From an uncultured Actinomycetes bacterium (GTDB taxonomy: Bacteria; Actinomycetota; Thermoleophilia; Solirubrobacterales; 70-9): a DNA stretch of 40,274 nt. Position 1 is the first letter of the stretch. The number at the start of each line of letters is the position of its first letter. Under the pieces are notes generated by a model that saw only the letters and a program-made list of their open reading frames with translations, had not been told where the DNA came from and searched no databases. Below, piece after piece: positions 18,549-26,660 of this stretch. The position numbers and the translations under genes are program-made. The stretch covers positions 1 through 40,274 of the forward strand of contig CALCIA010000343.1 in the NCBI GenBank assembly GCA_937907435.1. Direction: 5' to 3'.

Positions 18549-18757
18549 CGTGTCATTTACCTGCTTATTTGGCTCCGTACTGCGGTACATGATGGTAGAT
18601 GACGTACCGCTCAACGGTGCTTGCGCGATGGAGCCCTGGAACGCCGACGTACCGCATGTCGTCTTCGGGCTTTTGTACGTCTCGCGGGGCACCTTCTGTT
18701 GCCGACCCGAGGTCAAAGCAGGCATGGCTCCTCGCGCGATCGAGGCAACATTCGGCC
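18549..18757 (+). pseudogene. Remnant of a fourth double-TetR regulator gene
   Basis: Two parts match the TetR gene at 20120. First, 18549-18665 matches its leader: TTTACC.GCTT, GACGTACC, and an exact 17-mer GGAACGCCGACGTACCG (18638-18654, same as 20085-20101), then TCGTCTT. Second, 18679-18757 matches the recognition-helix coding DNA at 20306-20385: GTCTCGCGG, CCTTCT, AAGCAGGCATG, TCCTCGC and GCGATCGAGGC in the same order, with one-base insertions and deletions that break the frame. The first ~185 bases of coding sequence, between the leader and recognition helix, are missing, as is everything after. It lies divergent from promoter P2, exactly where the intact regulator sits beside the other surface operon. 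Confidence 0.7.
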
Positions 18758-18870
18758 GTGTGCTCCGAGTTAGCAGGACACGAATTCCGAGTTGGCAGGA
18801 GCTGAACTTTCGTATCGCCCCGCCTGCTTCTGACCTTCGATCGGCCCCTTGACCACTGCAGGAGTCGAAC

Positions 18871-18886
18871 GACTACTATAGTTGTC
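18871..18886 (+). promoter_or_regulatory. Promoter and palindrome before the MNT/HEPN pair
   Basis: GACTACTATAGTTGTC is a 16-bp palindrome with one mismatched pair, centred on ACTATAGT. It contains a good -10 (TACTAT, 18874-18879), with TTGACC at 18849-18854 as a -35 (19-base spacing). The ATG follows at 18890. The layout fits an operator for autoregulation by the HTH-bearing antitoxin. Confidence 0.5.
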
Positions 18887-18889
18887 ATC

Positions 18890-19510
18890 ATGGATGTCTC
18901 TCGACCGTACGGCATCATTTCCCACCCGCTCGATGGGTCGGTCCTATACGTGCTCGCCGGCACCTCGGAGGCCTTGACCGGGCGCCGGATCGGGGAGCTG
19001 GCCGCGAAAACCCAAGAGGGGACGCGGAAGGCACTGAGACGCCTCGTCGAGGCCGGCATCGTCGAACGACAGGAGGCCGGCAACGCGATCCTCTACCGCC
19101 TTAATCGACGACACCTGGCCGCGCCCGCGATCGAACAGCTGGTCGATCTGAGGCGCGAGCTCCTGCGACGACTCACCGCGACCTTCGAAGCCTGGCACGC
19201 GCCACCACTGCATGCCTCGATGTTCGGCTCCACGGCACGGGGCGACGGCGACGCGCACAGCGATATCGACCTGTTCATCGTGCGTCCCGCCTCCGTCGAA
19301 GCCGATGACCGGAACTGGCAAAAGGAGATCGAGCAACTTCCGGTCGATATCCACGACTGGACCGGCAACCACGCCAACGTGGTCGAAGTGCCCGAGGGGG
19401 CGCTGGAGGATCTGCGTCGGCGTCGTCCGGCCGTCGTCGACAGCGTCGAAGCCGACGCGATCACCCTTGCGGGACCCAGCGTCGCCGCACTCCTCGAAAG
19501 GAGCCGCTGA
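18890..19510 (+). CDS. HTH-nucleotidyltransferase fusion, MNT-type antitoxin-like
   Basis: 206 aa. The N-terminal 75 residues resemble a winged helix-turn-helix (LTGRRIGELAAKTQEGTRKALRRLVEAGIVERQ...LYRLN). Residues about 108-190 are a minimal nucleotidyltransferase with GSTARGDG (113-120) and two metal-binding aspartates, D125 and D127, in HSDIDLFIV. In HEPN/MNT toxin-antitoxin pairs the MNT protein adenylylates and blocks the HEPN ribonuclease; here the HTH would add transcriptional self-control. It overlaps the HEPN gene by one base (TGATG). The pair lies between the decayed TetR remnant and the intact TetR leader, so it may be an insertion into the ancestral divergent region. Confidence 0.8.
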   Translation: MDVSRPYGIISHPLDGSVLYVLAGTSEALTGRRIGELAAKTQEGTRKALRRLVEAGIVERQEAGNAILYRLNRRHLAAPAIEQLVDLRRELLRRLTATFEAWHAPPLHASMFGSTARGDGDAHSDIDLFIVRPASVEADDRNWQKEIEQLPVDIHDWTGNHANVVEVPEGALEDLRRRRPAVVDSVEADAITLAGPSVAALLERSR

Positions 19511-19926
19511 TGGCCCGTGCGACCGCACGCAGCCAGCGATGCACTCCGCAGGACGCCCGCAACCGATATAGGCACGCGGTCAAGTTCCTTGAGGTCGCGG
19601 AGATTGCCGCCGACGAGCGGGACGAGGACGGCGAGTACGCGAGCGTGGCCGTTTCACTTGCCGTACTGGCCGGCATCGCCGCCTGTGATGCAGCGTGCTG
19701 CACGGCGCTGGGCGAGCGGTCACGGTCGCAGGACCATCACGACGCGGAGAAGTTCCTGCGACGCGTCAACGGCGGCGACGAAGCGGCCAAGCAGCTCCAT
19801 CGGCTACTCAGCCTCAAGGACGAGGCACACTACGGGTTCTTCGACATAGGTCCCGAAGAACTGAAGCGAGCATTGCGCTGCTCCCGCGCGGTTCTCGCCT
19901 TTGCCGAGAGCGTGCTCCGTCGCTGA
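19510..19926 (+). CDS. HEPN-domain protein, likely toxin partner
   Basis: 138 aa, all-helical; fits the HEPN family, whose members are often RNases in HEPN/MNT systems. Helices: RNRYRHAVKFLEVAEIAAD, SVAVSLAVLAGIAACDAACCTALG, HHDAEKFLRRV, QLHRLLSLKDEAHYGF and ELKRALRCSRAVLAFAESVL. The usual catalytic Rx4-6H is not clear: the best candidate is KDEAHY, with an Arg nine positions before the His. It may therefore use a variant site or be inactive. Translationally coupled to the MNT gene by a one-base overlap. Followed by a 193-base region that holds the leader of the TetR gene at 20120. Confidence 0.7.
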   Translation: MARATARSQRCTPQDARNRYRHAVKFLEVAEIAADERDEDGEYASVAVSLAVLAGIAACDAACCTALGERSRSQDHHDAEKFLRRVNGGDEAAKQLHRLLSLKDEAHYGFFDIGPEELKRALRCSRAVLAFAESVLRR

Positions 19927-19988
19927 GTTCGAGTTCGGAGGCGAGACTGAGCCTCGATCAATCAGTACGCATACGGACCGCGATTCTC

Positions 19989-20101
19989 TCGACTGATGTC
20001 AGATGCAGTCGATTTACCGCTTGTTCTGGTAGTCCCTGGGAATTACTCACGTACCAACGATTGCTCGCAGGTTCGATGGCGAACGGAACGCCGACGTACC
20101 G
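19989..20101 (+). promoter_or_regulatory. TetR-1 leader: inverted repeat and ACGTACC boxes
   Basis: TCGACTG (19989-19995) and CAGTCGA (20006-20012) form a perfect 7-bp inverted repeat. Then come TTTACCGCTT, ACGTACC (20049-20055), GTTCGATGGCGAAC (a 5-bp palindrome) and GACGTACC (20093-20100), 20 bases before the ATG. Similar ordered elements lie before TetR-3 and in the remnant at 18549. Likely the control region of the regulator gene. Confidence 0.5.
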
Positions 20102-20119
20102 GGATATCGTCTTGCGGAG

Positions 20120-21397
20120 ATGACTAAGACTCCTTGGGGGGATGCGGCGACGCTGCGGGAGCGGAAGCTGCGGCCGGGTCGTGGGACGGCGCGGGACGAG
20201 GCCGAGCGCAATCAGCGCGAACGGCTCTTCGCCGCGATGGTCGCGACGGTCGCGGAGAAGGGGTACGAGGCGACCACGGTGGCCGATCTGGTCGGGCTCT
20301 CGGGGGTCTCGCGGAGCGCCTTCTACCGTCACTTTGAGGACAAGCAGGCATGCTTCCTCGCCGCGATCGAGGCGATGGTCGGCCCGGCGCTGAAAACGCT
20401 GTCGGCGGGGCCGGAGAAAGCCGGGGTGGAGGGCGCGCGCGAAGCGTTCTCCTCGTTCATCGAGCTGATCGTCGACCAGCCCGCCGCGGCGAAGATGTGC
20501 ATCGTCGAGGTGTACGCGGCGGGGCCCGAGGGCGCCGACCTGATCGACCGCACCATGCGCCAGGTCGAGAAAGCCGCGAAGGCGCTGCTCGACCAGGTGC
20601 CCGACAAGCAGGGGATGCCGGAGGAGATCGCCCACGCGATCGTCGGCGGCATCCAGAAGGTGATCCACAAGCGCCTCTACCGCGACCAGGTGGACCAGCT
20701 GCCGGGCCTCGTCGACCAGCTCTGGGACTGGGCCTTCGCCTACCCCGTCCCTCCCGGCCCGCTGAAAGCGACGCGCCGGCGGACCGTGAAGACGCTGCCG
20801 TTCGAGCAGCGCCAGACGCTCGCCAGCCCGCCTGAGCGGATCCTCCGCGCGCTCGCCGCGGTGGTCGCCGAAAAGGGCTACCCCGACACCACCGTCGCCG
20901 ACGTGGTCGAGAAGGCGGGGACCTCGCAGCGCACCTTCTACGAACACTTCAAGAACAAGGAGGACGCGATCGTCGCCGCCCTCGACAGCGGCTCGGCCCA
21001 CATGCTCGCGGCGGCGCTGCCGGCCTTCCGTCGCGCTCCCGACTGGAAGCACGCGGTCCACGACACGATCGAAGCGATGTTCGCCTTCGGCGCCGAAGAG
21101 CCCGAGTACGCGCGGATGGGCGGCGTCGAGATGTACGCGGCGGGCAAACGCGCGCTCGAGCAGCGCGAGACCGTGACCGAAGGCATGGAGGGCCTCCTCG
21201 CCCCCGGCTACGAGCTCAAACCCGACACCCCGCCGATCGCCGCCGAGGCCGTCGGCGGCGCCCTCTACAAACTGCTCTACGACCACGTCAACCGCAAAGG
21301 CCCCGAGACCCTCCCCCACATCGTCCCGATCCTCGTCTACGTCACCCTCGCCCCGTTCCTCGAGGCCGAGGACGCCTACGAGGTCTCGATCGGCTGA
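20120..21397 (+). CDS. Double TetR-family regulator TetR-1
   Basis: 425 aa made of two fused TetR units. HTH 1 is at about 31-78 (NQRERLFAAMVATVAEKGYEATTVADLV...VSRSAFYRHF) and HTH 2 at about 237-284 (PPERILRALAAVVAEKGY...TSQRTFYEHFKNK), each followed by a helical ligand-binding half; the second ends PFLEAEDAYEVSIG. Normal TetR proteins are about 200 aa and act as dimers, so this chain could act as a built-in dimer. The N-terminus MTKTPWG is shared with the paralogues at 32525 (RTPWG) and 36845 (VQTPWG), which are also 425 aa. No usable Shine-Dalgarno (GGAG abuts the ATG), so the mRNA may be nearly leaderless. Probable target: the P2-type promoters. Confidence 0.9.
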   Translation: MTKTPWGDAATLRERKLRPGRGTARDEAERNQRERLFAAMVATVAEKGYEATTVADLVGLSGVSRSAFYRHFEDKQACFLAAIEAMVGPALKTLSAGPEKAGVEGAREAFSSFIELIVDQPAAAKMCIVEVYAAGPEGADLIDRTMRQVEKAAKALLDQVPDKQGMPEEIAHAIVGGIQKVIHKRLYRDQVDQLPGLVDQLWDWAFAYPVPPGPLKATRRRTVKTLPFEQRQTLASPPERILRALAAVVAEKGYPDTTVADVVEKAGTSQRTFYEHFKNKEDAIVAALDSGSAHMLAAALPAFRRAPDWKHAVHDTIEAMFAFGAEEPEYARMGGVEMYAAGKRALEQRETVTEGMEGLLAPGYELKPDTPPIAAEAVGGALYKLLYDHVNRKGPETLPHIVPILVYVTLAPFLEAEDAYEVSIG

Positions 21398-21471
21398 GCG
21401 CCGGGCCAGGACGACTCGACCAAGTTGGTCAAGCTGTTGGGCGCGGATGGGTCGGCCGATACGATGACCCC

Positions 21472-21633
21472 ATGACGAAGAAGGGTGATCGGGCTGACAT
21501 CGGTGACCTGAAGCGGGTCCAACTGGCGCGAATCGATGCCGATCGCGAAGCTTCGATGAGCGAACGGCTGGCCAGGGTTCACAACCTCAGCAAGCAGATG
21601 AGCGCCATCAAGGGCGCTGCCTCAGGTCGTTGA
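21472..21633 (+). CDS. Small basic helical protein, 53 aa (antitoxin-like)
   Basis: MTKKGDRADIGDLKRVQLAR... to ...KQMSAIKGAASGR. One long amphipathic helix is predicted, with many Arg, Lys and Asp. It overlaps the next gene, a nucleotidyltransferase, by 4 bp (TTGA). The same gene order, overlap type and a similar sequence pattern (R.QL..DA.R..S..E.LA....LS...GAA..R) are found in the 60-aa gene at 38645, so this is a real, duplicated two-gene unit. Role unknown; a small antitoxin-like or folding partner of the nucleotidyltransferase is likely from layout. There is no clear Shine-Dalgarno sequence. Confidence 0.65.
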   Translation: MTKKGDRADIGDLKRVQLARIDADREASMSERLARVHNLSKQMSAIKGAASGR

Positions 21634-22097
21634 CCGAATTCGACCTCCGCGCTCTGCTCGAGATCCTGCATCGTCGCGACGTTCAGTTTGTCGTGATCGG
21701 TGGCGTCGCAGTCGCTGCGCATGGATACGTACGCGGCACCGAGGACCTGGACTTGGTCCCCGACCCTGACCCGGCCAACCTCGACCGACTGACCGATTGC
21801 CTCGCGGAGCTGGATTCCATGCTGCCCACGGTCGGCAGGGCATTCGATCCCTCGACCGACGTGGCCGTCATCCGCCGAGGCGGCAATGTCACCGCGGACA
21901 CGAGATTCGGTGGACTGGACATCGTGCAGCGGGCTGTTGGCGTGCCCGGCTATTCCGAGCTGGTGCGAGATGCTGTCGAGAGCGAGCTGCTTGGCGTTCC
22001 GGTGCGAATCTGCTCGTTGGCGCGCCTTCGCGGGATGAAGCAGGCAGCTGGAAGGGACCAAGACCGCTTGGACCTCTCCAATCTGCCTGAGGCTTGA
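21630..22097 (+). CDS. Nucleotidyltransferase-fold protein (toxin-like), copy 1
   Basis: 155 aa. Polymerase-beta-type nucleotidyltransferase with the GG helix VIGGVAVAAHGY (23-33) and metal-binding EDLDLVPD (D39, D41), then a mixed alpha/beta tail ending CSLARLRGMKQAAGRDQDRLDL, a pattern seen in AbiEii/MenT-like and related small nucleotidyltransferases that modify a nucleic acid or protein target. Paralogue at 38157. A TTG start at 21630 is required, because no other start precedes the GG motif, and it overlaps the stop of the 53-aa gene. It lies downstream of TetR-1 and converges on the subtilase gene. Confidence 0.75.
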   Translation: MTEFDLRALLEILHRRDVQFVVIGGVAVAAHGYVRGTEDLDLVPDPDPANLDRLTDCLAELDSMLPTVGRAFDPSTDVAVIRRGGNVTADTRFGGLDIVQRAVGVPGYSELVRDAVESELLGVPVRICSLARLRGMKQAAGRDQDRLDLSNLPEA

Positions 22098-22197
22098 TCC
22101 GGCCGCCGCGCCACCGCGGACCAGCTATTCAGCGAGCCGCCGGGCGTCGGTCGGGCTGATGCCCGCCTGACTCAAGGGGTGAAGCCATTGCCCCTGT

Positions 22198-24804
22198 CTA
22201 CCGCGAGCAGAAGCCGAGCGGCCTGCGCGGAGAGGTGTTGCCCGGCTCGAGCAGCGTGCGCTCAGGGCGATTTATAGCGTGGATTCTACGCCCCCGCTTC
22301 GTCCTCGGCGGTCGCTTGACGAGGACCACGTCGACCTTACCGTCGGCGGGGCGCTTGCCGGCGCGGGGCTTCGAGGATCTGATCACCACCTTGCCGCGCC
22401 CTCGGTGCCGGGGTGGCTTCCGAACCTTGCCGAGCTTGCAACCGGCCGCGGCGAGAGCGGCTCTCGCCCGCGCGAGCGTCCTGCCGGGGAGCTTCGGGAC
22501 GACGCAGACGGTCCTCTTCCTCGGGGACGGCGTGGCGGATGGGCCGGCCCCGGGGTTCGTCGCGACCGGACCCGGGGACTCGCCGCCCGGATCGGCGGGT
22601 GAGCTTTCAGGCTCTCCCGTGTGCGATTCGCCCGACGGCGGGCTGCCGGTCCCTTCGCTCAGATGTCGGAAGTCGATCGGCACCGAGCAGCTCGAGGTCA
22701 GCGGAGCAAGGTCGGTGGCGCGGGCGGTGAACTCGTTTATCCCGTCGAGGGCCGCCGTGACGACGATCCCCGCGGTCGCCAGCCCGGCCGAGGTGCCGGT
22801 GGCGATCGGCGGACCCGAGCAGCCGGGGCCCGAGTAGACGTCGACCGTCGTCCCCGGTTGGGAGGAGCCGAAGAGACGCAACTGGCTCGCGGCGGCGGGC
22901 GATGCCGGGCCCGTCGTCGCGAGCACCGGCGCCGGCGGCGGCACCGAGTCCATGAGGTCGACCGCCGCCGAGACGTCGAGGCGCCCGCCCGAGGTCGTCT
23001 TCCCGGCCAGCGAGGGGAGCGGGTCGACGCTGCCGAGCAGCGCCCGGCGGACTTCGGTGACGCTCGCGCTCGGCTTGATCGAGAACAGGAGCGCCGCGGC
23101 ACCGGTCACGTGCGGCGTGGCCATCGAGGTCCCCTGCAGGAAGGCGTAGCCGCCGGCTTCGCCGACCCTGGCCGTGCAGTGGAGGTCGACGTCGTCGATC
23201 CAGACGCCGTCGTCCGGTCCGGGATCCGCCCCCGCCTCGTAGCGGAAGGTCAGGTCGAGGTCGCCGCCGCCGTCCAGGGAGTCGCCGAAGCCGGAGATGA
23301 ACCGCCCCGATCGCCCACCGGCGACGCCGAGGTAGGTCTCGCCGTCGAGGTCGACTTCGGTCCAGAAGGTCCCGCCGGAGACCGTGCGGGTGAATTCGAT
23401 CACGCACTTGCGGAGCCCCGCGGGCAGCGTCGTCGAGTAGCGCGAGGAGCGGATCGAGCCGGCGACCGGTGCGGCGCCGGGCGAGTCGCTGATCCCGAAC
23501 GAGGTGAGCGGCGCCTCGCTCGTGCGACCGAAGCCGCCGTCGGGCCCGATCACCGTCCAGGTCGAGTCGAAGTCCGGCGCCTCGAAGTCCTGGTCGATGG
23601 GGTCGGTGATCGGATAGGTGCTGAGGATCTCCGTCCCCGGCGCGCCGAGGTCGACCGTCCTCTCGCCCCAGTTCGAGAACGAGGCGAGACGGTCGGCCTG
23701 GTCGGTGGCGGCGACGCAGATCACGTTGTCGACGGCGCTCCTCCCTTCGGCGAGCGGGTCGAAGACGCAGGGGAAGTGGGGCGCGACTTCGTTGCTGACC
23801 CCGTTGTTGCCGGCCGAGATGACGAAGAGGGTCCGCGGGTTGGCGGCGAGCGCGTCGCGGATCAGCTCCTGACCCGAGTTCCTCACGTCTTCGCCGAGGG
23901 AGATGTTCGCCGCCCGCGCCCCGTGGGAGCCCGCGTAGTTGATCGCCTCGATGATCGCCGAGTTCGGGCAGGCGCTTTCGCCACCGGCCGAGGAGCAGAC
24001 CCGCAGCGGCATGATCCGCACGTCCTGGGCGACGCCGGTGATGCCGATCCCGTTGTTCCCCTGGGCGCCAATCGTCCCGGCGGTGTGGACGCCGTGGCCT
24101 CCGTGGTCGAGGTCGTCGTCGGTCGGGTCGCCGTCGCGGACCGGCGAGCGCGCGTCGAGCCCGACGAAGTCCGCCCCGTGGAGGTCGTCGACGATCCCGT
24201 CGCCGTCGTCGTCGATCCCGTTCGGCGCCTCGTCGGGATTCGTCCAGGCGACATCGGCGAGGTCCGGGTGCTCGAAGCGGTAGCCGGAGTCGATGTCGGC
24301 GACGACCGTGGACGGGGTGCCGACGGTCCGGTCCCAGGCGCCGGGGGCGTCGATGTCGGCGCCCGCCAGCGCGCCGGCGAAGCCGTCGATGCCGAGCCCG
24401 GCGTTGCGGAGCCCCCAAAGTTGCCCGAAGAGCGGATCGTCCGGGATCGCGTCCGGGGTGAGGTAGCCGTCGCGTTCGGCCACGACCACCGCCGGGTCCG
24501 CTTCGAGCTCGCCGATCGCCTCGACGACCGACTGCTCCGGGGCCGCTTCGACCAGCTGGAAGCGCCGGCTGCCGAGATCGCGGGCGTATTCGACGTCAGC
24601 TTCGGCGCGGGCGTCCCGCCGCTCCCTCGGGCTCGCGTCCCCCTTCCACTCGACGATCACCCGGTTACGCAGGGTCGCGTCGCGCGTGCTCTCGTCCTCG
24701 TTCGCGAGGGCGCCGGAGGCGGCGACGGCCACCGTCGCCAGCAGACCCGTCGCGATCGCTCCACCACCCCTCAGCTTGAGTGAAAGCCTCCGTCCCACCT
24801 TCAT
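22198..24804 (-). CDS. Secreted subtilisin-family (S8) serine protease with PASTA domain
   Basis: 868 aa. Signal peptide (SLKLRGGGAIATGLLATVAVAASGALA), an inhibitor-like propeptide (about 45-115), then the S8 catalytic domain. Triad: D172 in DIDSGY, H237 in HGVHTAG and S560 in QGTSMATPH; the oxyanion Asn lies in SAGNNG. About 130 residues between the Asn and Ser blocks form an inserted beta-rich domain (SPGAAPVAGSIRSSRYS...VDLHCTARVG). The C-terminal third has a Ser/Pro/Gly linker and a PASTA-like unit (CVVPKLPGRTLARARAALAAAGCKLGKV), which in other proteins binds peptidoglycan. It starts 30 bp after orphan TetR_C C on the same strand, so it may share the 25370/24835 transcript and act on the surface proteins. 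Confidence 0.92.
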   Translation of the reverse strand: MKVGRRLSLKLRGGGAIATGLLATVAVAASGALANEDESTRDATLRNRVIVEWKGDASPRERRDARAEADVEYARDLGSRRFQLVEAAPEQSVVEAIGELEADPAVVVAERDGYLTPDAIPDDPLFGQLWGLRNAGLGIDGFAGALAGADIDAPGAWDRTVGTPSTVVADIDSGYRFEHPDLADVAWTNPDEAPNGIDDDGDGIVDDLHGADFVGLDARSPVRDGDPTDDDLDHGGHGVHTAGTIGAQGNNGIGITGVAQDVRIMPLRVCSSAGGESACPNSAIIEAINYAGSHGARAANISLGEDVRNSGQELIRDALAANPRTLFVISAGNNGVSNEVAPHFPCVFDPLAEGRSAVDNVICVAATDQADRLASFSNWGERTVDLGAPGTEILSTYPITDPIDQDFEAPDFDSTWTVIGPDGGFGRTSEAPLTSFGISDSPGAAPVAGSIRSSRYSTTLPAGLRKCVIEFTRTVSGGTFWTEVDLDGETYLGVAGGRSGRFISGFGDSLDGGGDLDLTFRYEAGADPGPDDGVWIDDVDLHCTARVGEAGGYAFLQGTSMATPHVTGAAALLFSIKPSASVTEVRRALLGSVDPLPSLAGKTTSGGRLDVSAAVDLMDSVPPPAPVLATTGPASPAAASQLRLFGSSQPGTTVDVYSGPGCSGPPIATGTSAGLATAGIVVTAALDGINEFTARATDLAPLTSSCSVPIDFRHLSEGTGSPPSGESHTGEPESSPADPGGESPGPVATNPGAGPSATPSPRKRTVCVVPKLPGRTLARARAALAAAGCKLGKVRKPPRHRGRGKVVIRSSKPRAGKRPADGKVDVVLVKRPPRTKRGRRIHAINRPERTLLEPGNTSPRRPLGFCSR

Positions 24805-24834
24805 CCCCCCTCTGCCCAGATTGACGGACCGCGC

Positions 24835-25305
24835 TTACGAGATCTCGTCCGGTCGATCGGCGAGACGTCGTGCCGCGACCAGGCCAACATAAGGGGTCAA
24901 GGCGAAGACGATCAGGTCGGGGGCGATCGCGGTCACCGGCTCCTCGGGTTGGGTCTCGAGGTGGAGAAGCACCTGCCGCGCGACACGGAGGACGAGGTTG
25001 CGGGCGGTGCGCTCCGGAGAGGGGACGGCGGGGGCGTCGCGGCAGAGCTTCGCGGCCAGGTCGTCGACCATCGCCGTGAAGGAGGCCAGGTCGTCGCTGC
25101 GACGGCCCGCGACGGGCAGGGTGAGGCGGTGGGCCGCGGGCGGGTCGGCGTCCGCTGACCGGAGAGCGGCACGGATCGCCGCGACGACGCGCTCTGGCCA
25201 GGGCGCGGCCGGGTCGACGGCCGCGGTGAGGTCGCGCTCGAACCGGGACCGCAGAATTGCGTACGGCTTCGTACCATCATGGTGATTTCCGGTCGCGTAA
25301 GACAA
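24835..25305 (-). CDS. Orphan TetR C-terminal domain protein C (no HTH)
   Basis: 156 aa. Same fold pattern as the proteins at 8365 and 35205: an N-terminal helix pair (PWPERVVAAIRAALRSADADPPAAHRLTL), a central acidic helix (DLASFTAMVDDLAAKL), then NLVLRVARQVLLHLE and the signature IAPDLIVFALTPYVGLVAARRLA. No HTH precedes it; about 20 residues (YATGNHHDGTKPYAILRSRF) stand where the DNA-binding domain would be. The TTG start at 25305 is uncertain, but no ATG or GTG is in frame further upstream within the gap. It lies 64 bp downstream of the secreted gene at 25370 and 30 bp upstream of the subtilase. Might sense a ligand or form heterodimers with a double-TetR; inferred. Confidence 0.65.
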   Translation of the reverse strand: MSYATGNHHDGTKPYAILRSRFERDLTAAVDPAAPWPERVVAAIRAALRSADADPPAAHRLTLPVAGRRSDDLASFTAMVDDLAAKLCRDAPAVPSPERTARNLVLRVARQVLLHLETQPEEPVTAIAPDLIVFALTPYVGLVAARRLADRPDEIS

Positions 25306-25369
25306 GGTTTCCAGGCACCAACAGCCGCACCGTCGAGTGACACGGACGTACCAGCCAACCTTACAGGCG

Positions 25370-26176
25370 TCAGCGGCCGCGGCATCCGCGGGTGATCGCG
25401 GTGCCGATGTGGCCGCCGCCGGCGATCGTGAATCCCGCGCGGGCGAGGGAGAAGAACCCTGCCGTGAGCGCCTTGGGAATCGGGCAGGAGGCGCTGAGGT
25501 AGCTATGGCGTCTCCCCCTGTACTCGAAGCTGCGCGACAGGGTCATCTCGAAGCTGGCCAGCCGCGGCCAGGGCCCGAGCGCCCGCGGCAGCTTGGCGAC
25601 CAGCACCCGGCCGAGGTTGCCGCTGCCGCGCTCGAACAGGAAGGGGATCACCACGGCGACCGGCACGCCCCTGCCGAAGGCGTGCACGACGAGCGCCCGC
25701 CGCCCGTCTATCCGGGCGTTGAAGGCGAGCAGCCTGGTGTCGATCGAGAGCGGCGACTGGTCTGGCAGGACGACGTCGGCGCGGAGCCGGCCGCGCCCGA
25801 CGAGCGCGTCACGACAGGACTCGAGCGCCCCGGCGGTTGTCGCCGAGCGGAGGCGACGAGGTGAGCACACCGGCAGCCCGCGCGTGTCGATGATCCCCTG
25901 CTGCGGCAGCCCGAGTTCCATCCGGATCATCCGCGGGAGGGTCGACCCGTCGTCGGTCCGGAGGCTGCCGGCCAGGCGCACCGACACCGGAGCAGGGTGA
26001 TTTCGGGGAAGCCTCAGCGGCGAGATCCTCCCGTCGAGGGAGAAGATCAGATTGCCGGCCTGCGCACGCTCCCCACTCGCCCGATCCGATCGCGCCGACC
26101 CGAGCACCACCGACGCCGCCAGCAGCATGAACAGCAATACGACCAGCTCTCGACGCAGCGAAGCCCGACCGATCAC
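25370..26176 (-). CDS. Secreted protein C, paralogue of the protein at 9125
   Basis: 268 aa, family not recognised. N-terminal membrane or signal helix (RRELVVLLFMLLAASVVLGSA), then an exported domain with four cysteines at positions equivalent to those in protein A (GLPVC, ESC, ASC, RGC). The two proteins align end to end with shared blocks SLDGR.SPL.LPR, RMELGLP..GI.DTRGLP, CRDALVGRGRL, LLAFNARIDGRRA, LGPWPRLASFEM and LSASCPIPKALTAGFFS. GTG 26176 has only a weak GTGGGG upstream. Followed by orphan TetR_C C and the subtilase, probably in one transcript. Likely an envelope protein; what it binds is unknown. Confidence 0.78.
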   Translation of the reverse strand: MIGRASLRRELVVLLFMLLAASVVLGSARSDRASGERAQAGNLIFSLDGRISPLRLPRNHPAPVSVRLAGSLRTDDGSTLPRMIRMELGLPQQGIIDTRGLPVCSPRRLRSATTAGALESCRDALVGRGRLRADVVLPDQSPLSIDTRLLAFNARIDGRRALVVHAFGRGVPVAVVIPFLFERGSGNLGRVLVAKLPRALGPWPRLASFEMTLSRSFEYRGRRHSYLSASCPIPKALTAGFFSLARAGFTIAGGGHIGTAITRGCRGR

Positions 26177-26213
26177 CCCACCACGTTAAGACCTGGGTGC
26201 CGTCGCGGTCGTC

Positions 26214-26660
26214 TCAGCCACGCCGAAAGCCGAGTAGTTCCGCAACCTCCGCCTGGGCGGTGTCACGCGAGGCAAACGCCAGCTCCTCGCCGCCCTCCGC
26301 AAGCTGCGGCAGGGTGAGCGAGGCCACGGCAAGGTGCCACGCGTCCATCGCCCTGATCGCGTGCTCTCGCACAAGCGCGAGTGCGGCCTCCTCGACCTCC
26401 TCCTGCTGAGCCGCGAGGACGGTCACCGGCCCGTCGAGCGCCAGGTCCGCATCGAGCAGGTCGAGCAGCCCCCTGACATCCGCCCGACCGGACCGTGCAG
26501 CCCGGACCAATGCCCCTGAGACCTCGATCCGCGTCCAGGTGCCGGTGACCAGCGCCACGTCGGAATCGGCGCCCCCGAGCAGCGCAGCCGACTCCGCATG
26601 CCCGGCCTCGTCGGCGAGATAGGCACGGGCGAGGACGGAGGAATCGAGGTAGACGATCAC
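26214..26660 (-). CDS. vapC: VapC-type PIN-domain toxin
   Basis: 148-aa PIN-domain ribonuclease. The acidic metal-binding residues are in the expected order: D6 (MIVYLDSS), E46 (TRIEVSGAL), D106 (RAMDAWHLA) and D133 (SRDTAQA). VapC toxins cut tRNA or rRNA in the cytoplasm unless bound by VapB. GTG 26660 overlaps the antitoxin stop codon by 4 bp (GTGA). It ends 38 bp before the secreted gene at 25370. Target RNA not predictable. Confidence 0.88.
   Translation of the reverse strand: MIVYLDSSVLARAYLADEAGHAESAALLGGADSDVALVTGTWTRIEVSGALVRAARSGRADVRGLLDLLDADLALDGPVTVLAAQQEEVEEAALALVREHAIRAMDAWHLAVASLTLPQLAEGGEELAFASRDTAQAEVAELLGFRRG

Noticed and set aside
18280..18852. 190-codon plus-strand frame spanning the start of the propeller gene and the TetR fossil
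   Set aside because: It crosses promoter P2 and the fossil out of the TetR frame; no domain is recognisable.
25261..25369. A second TetR leader fossil (GTACC and GACGTACC) before orphan TetR_C C
   Set aside because: Only the short box matches; no other element of the TetR leader or coding region could be aligned.
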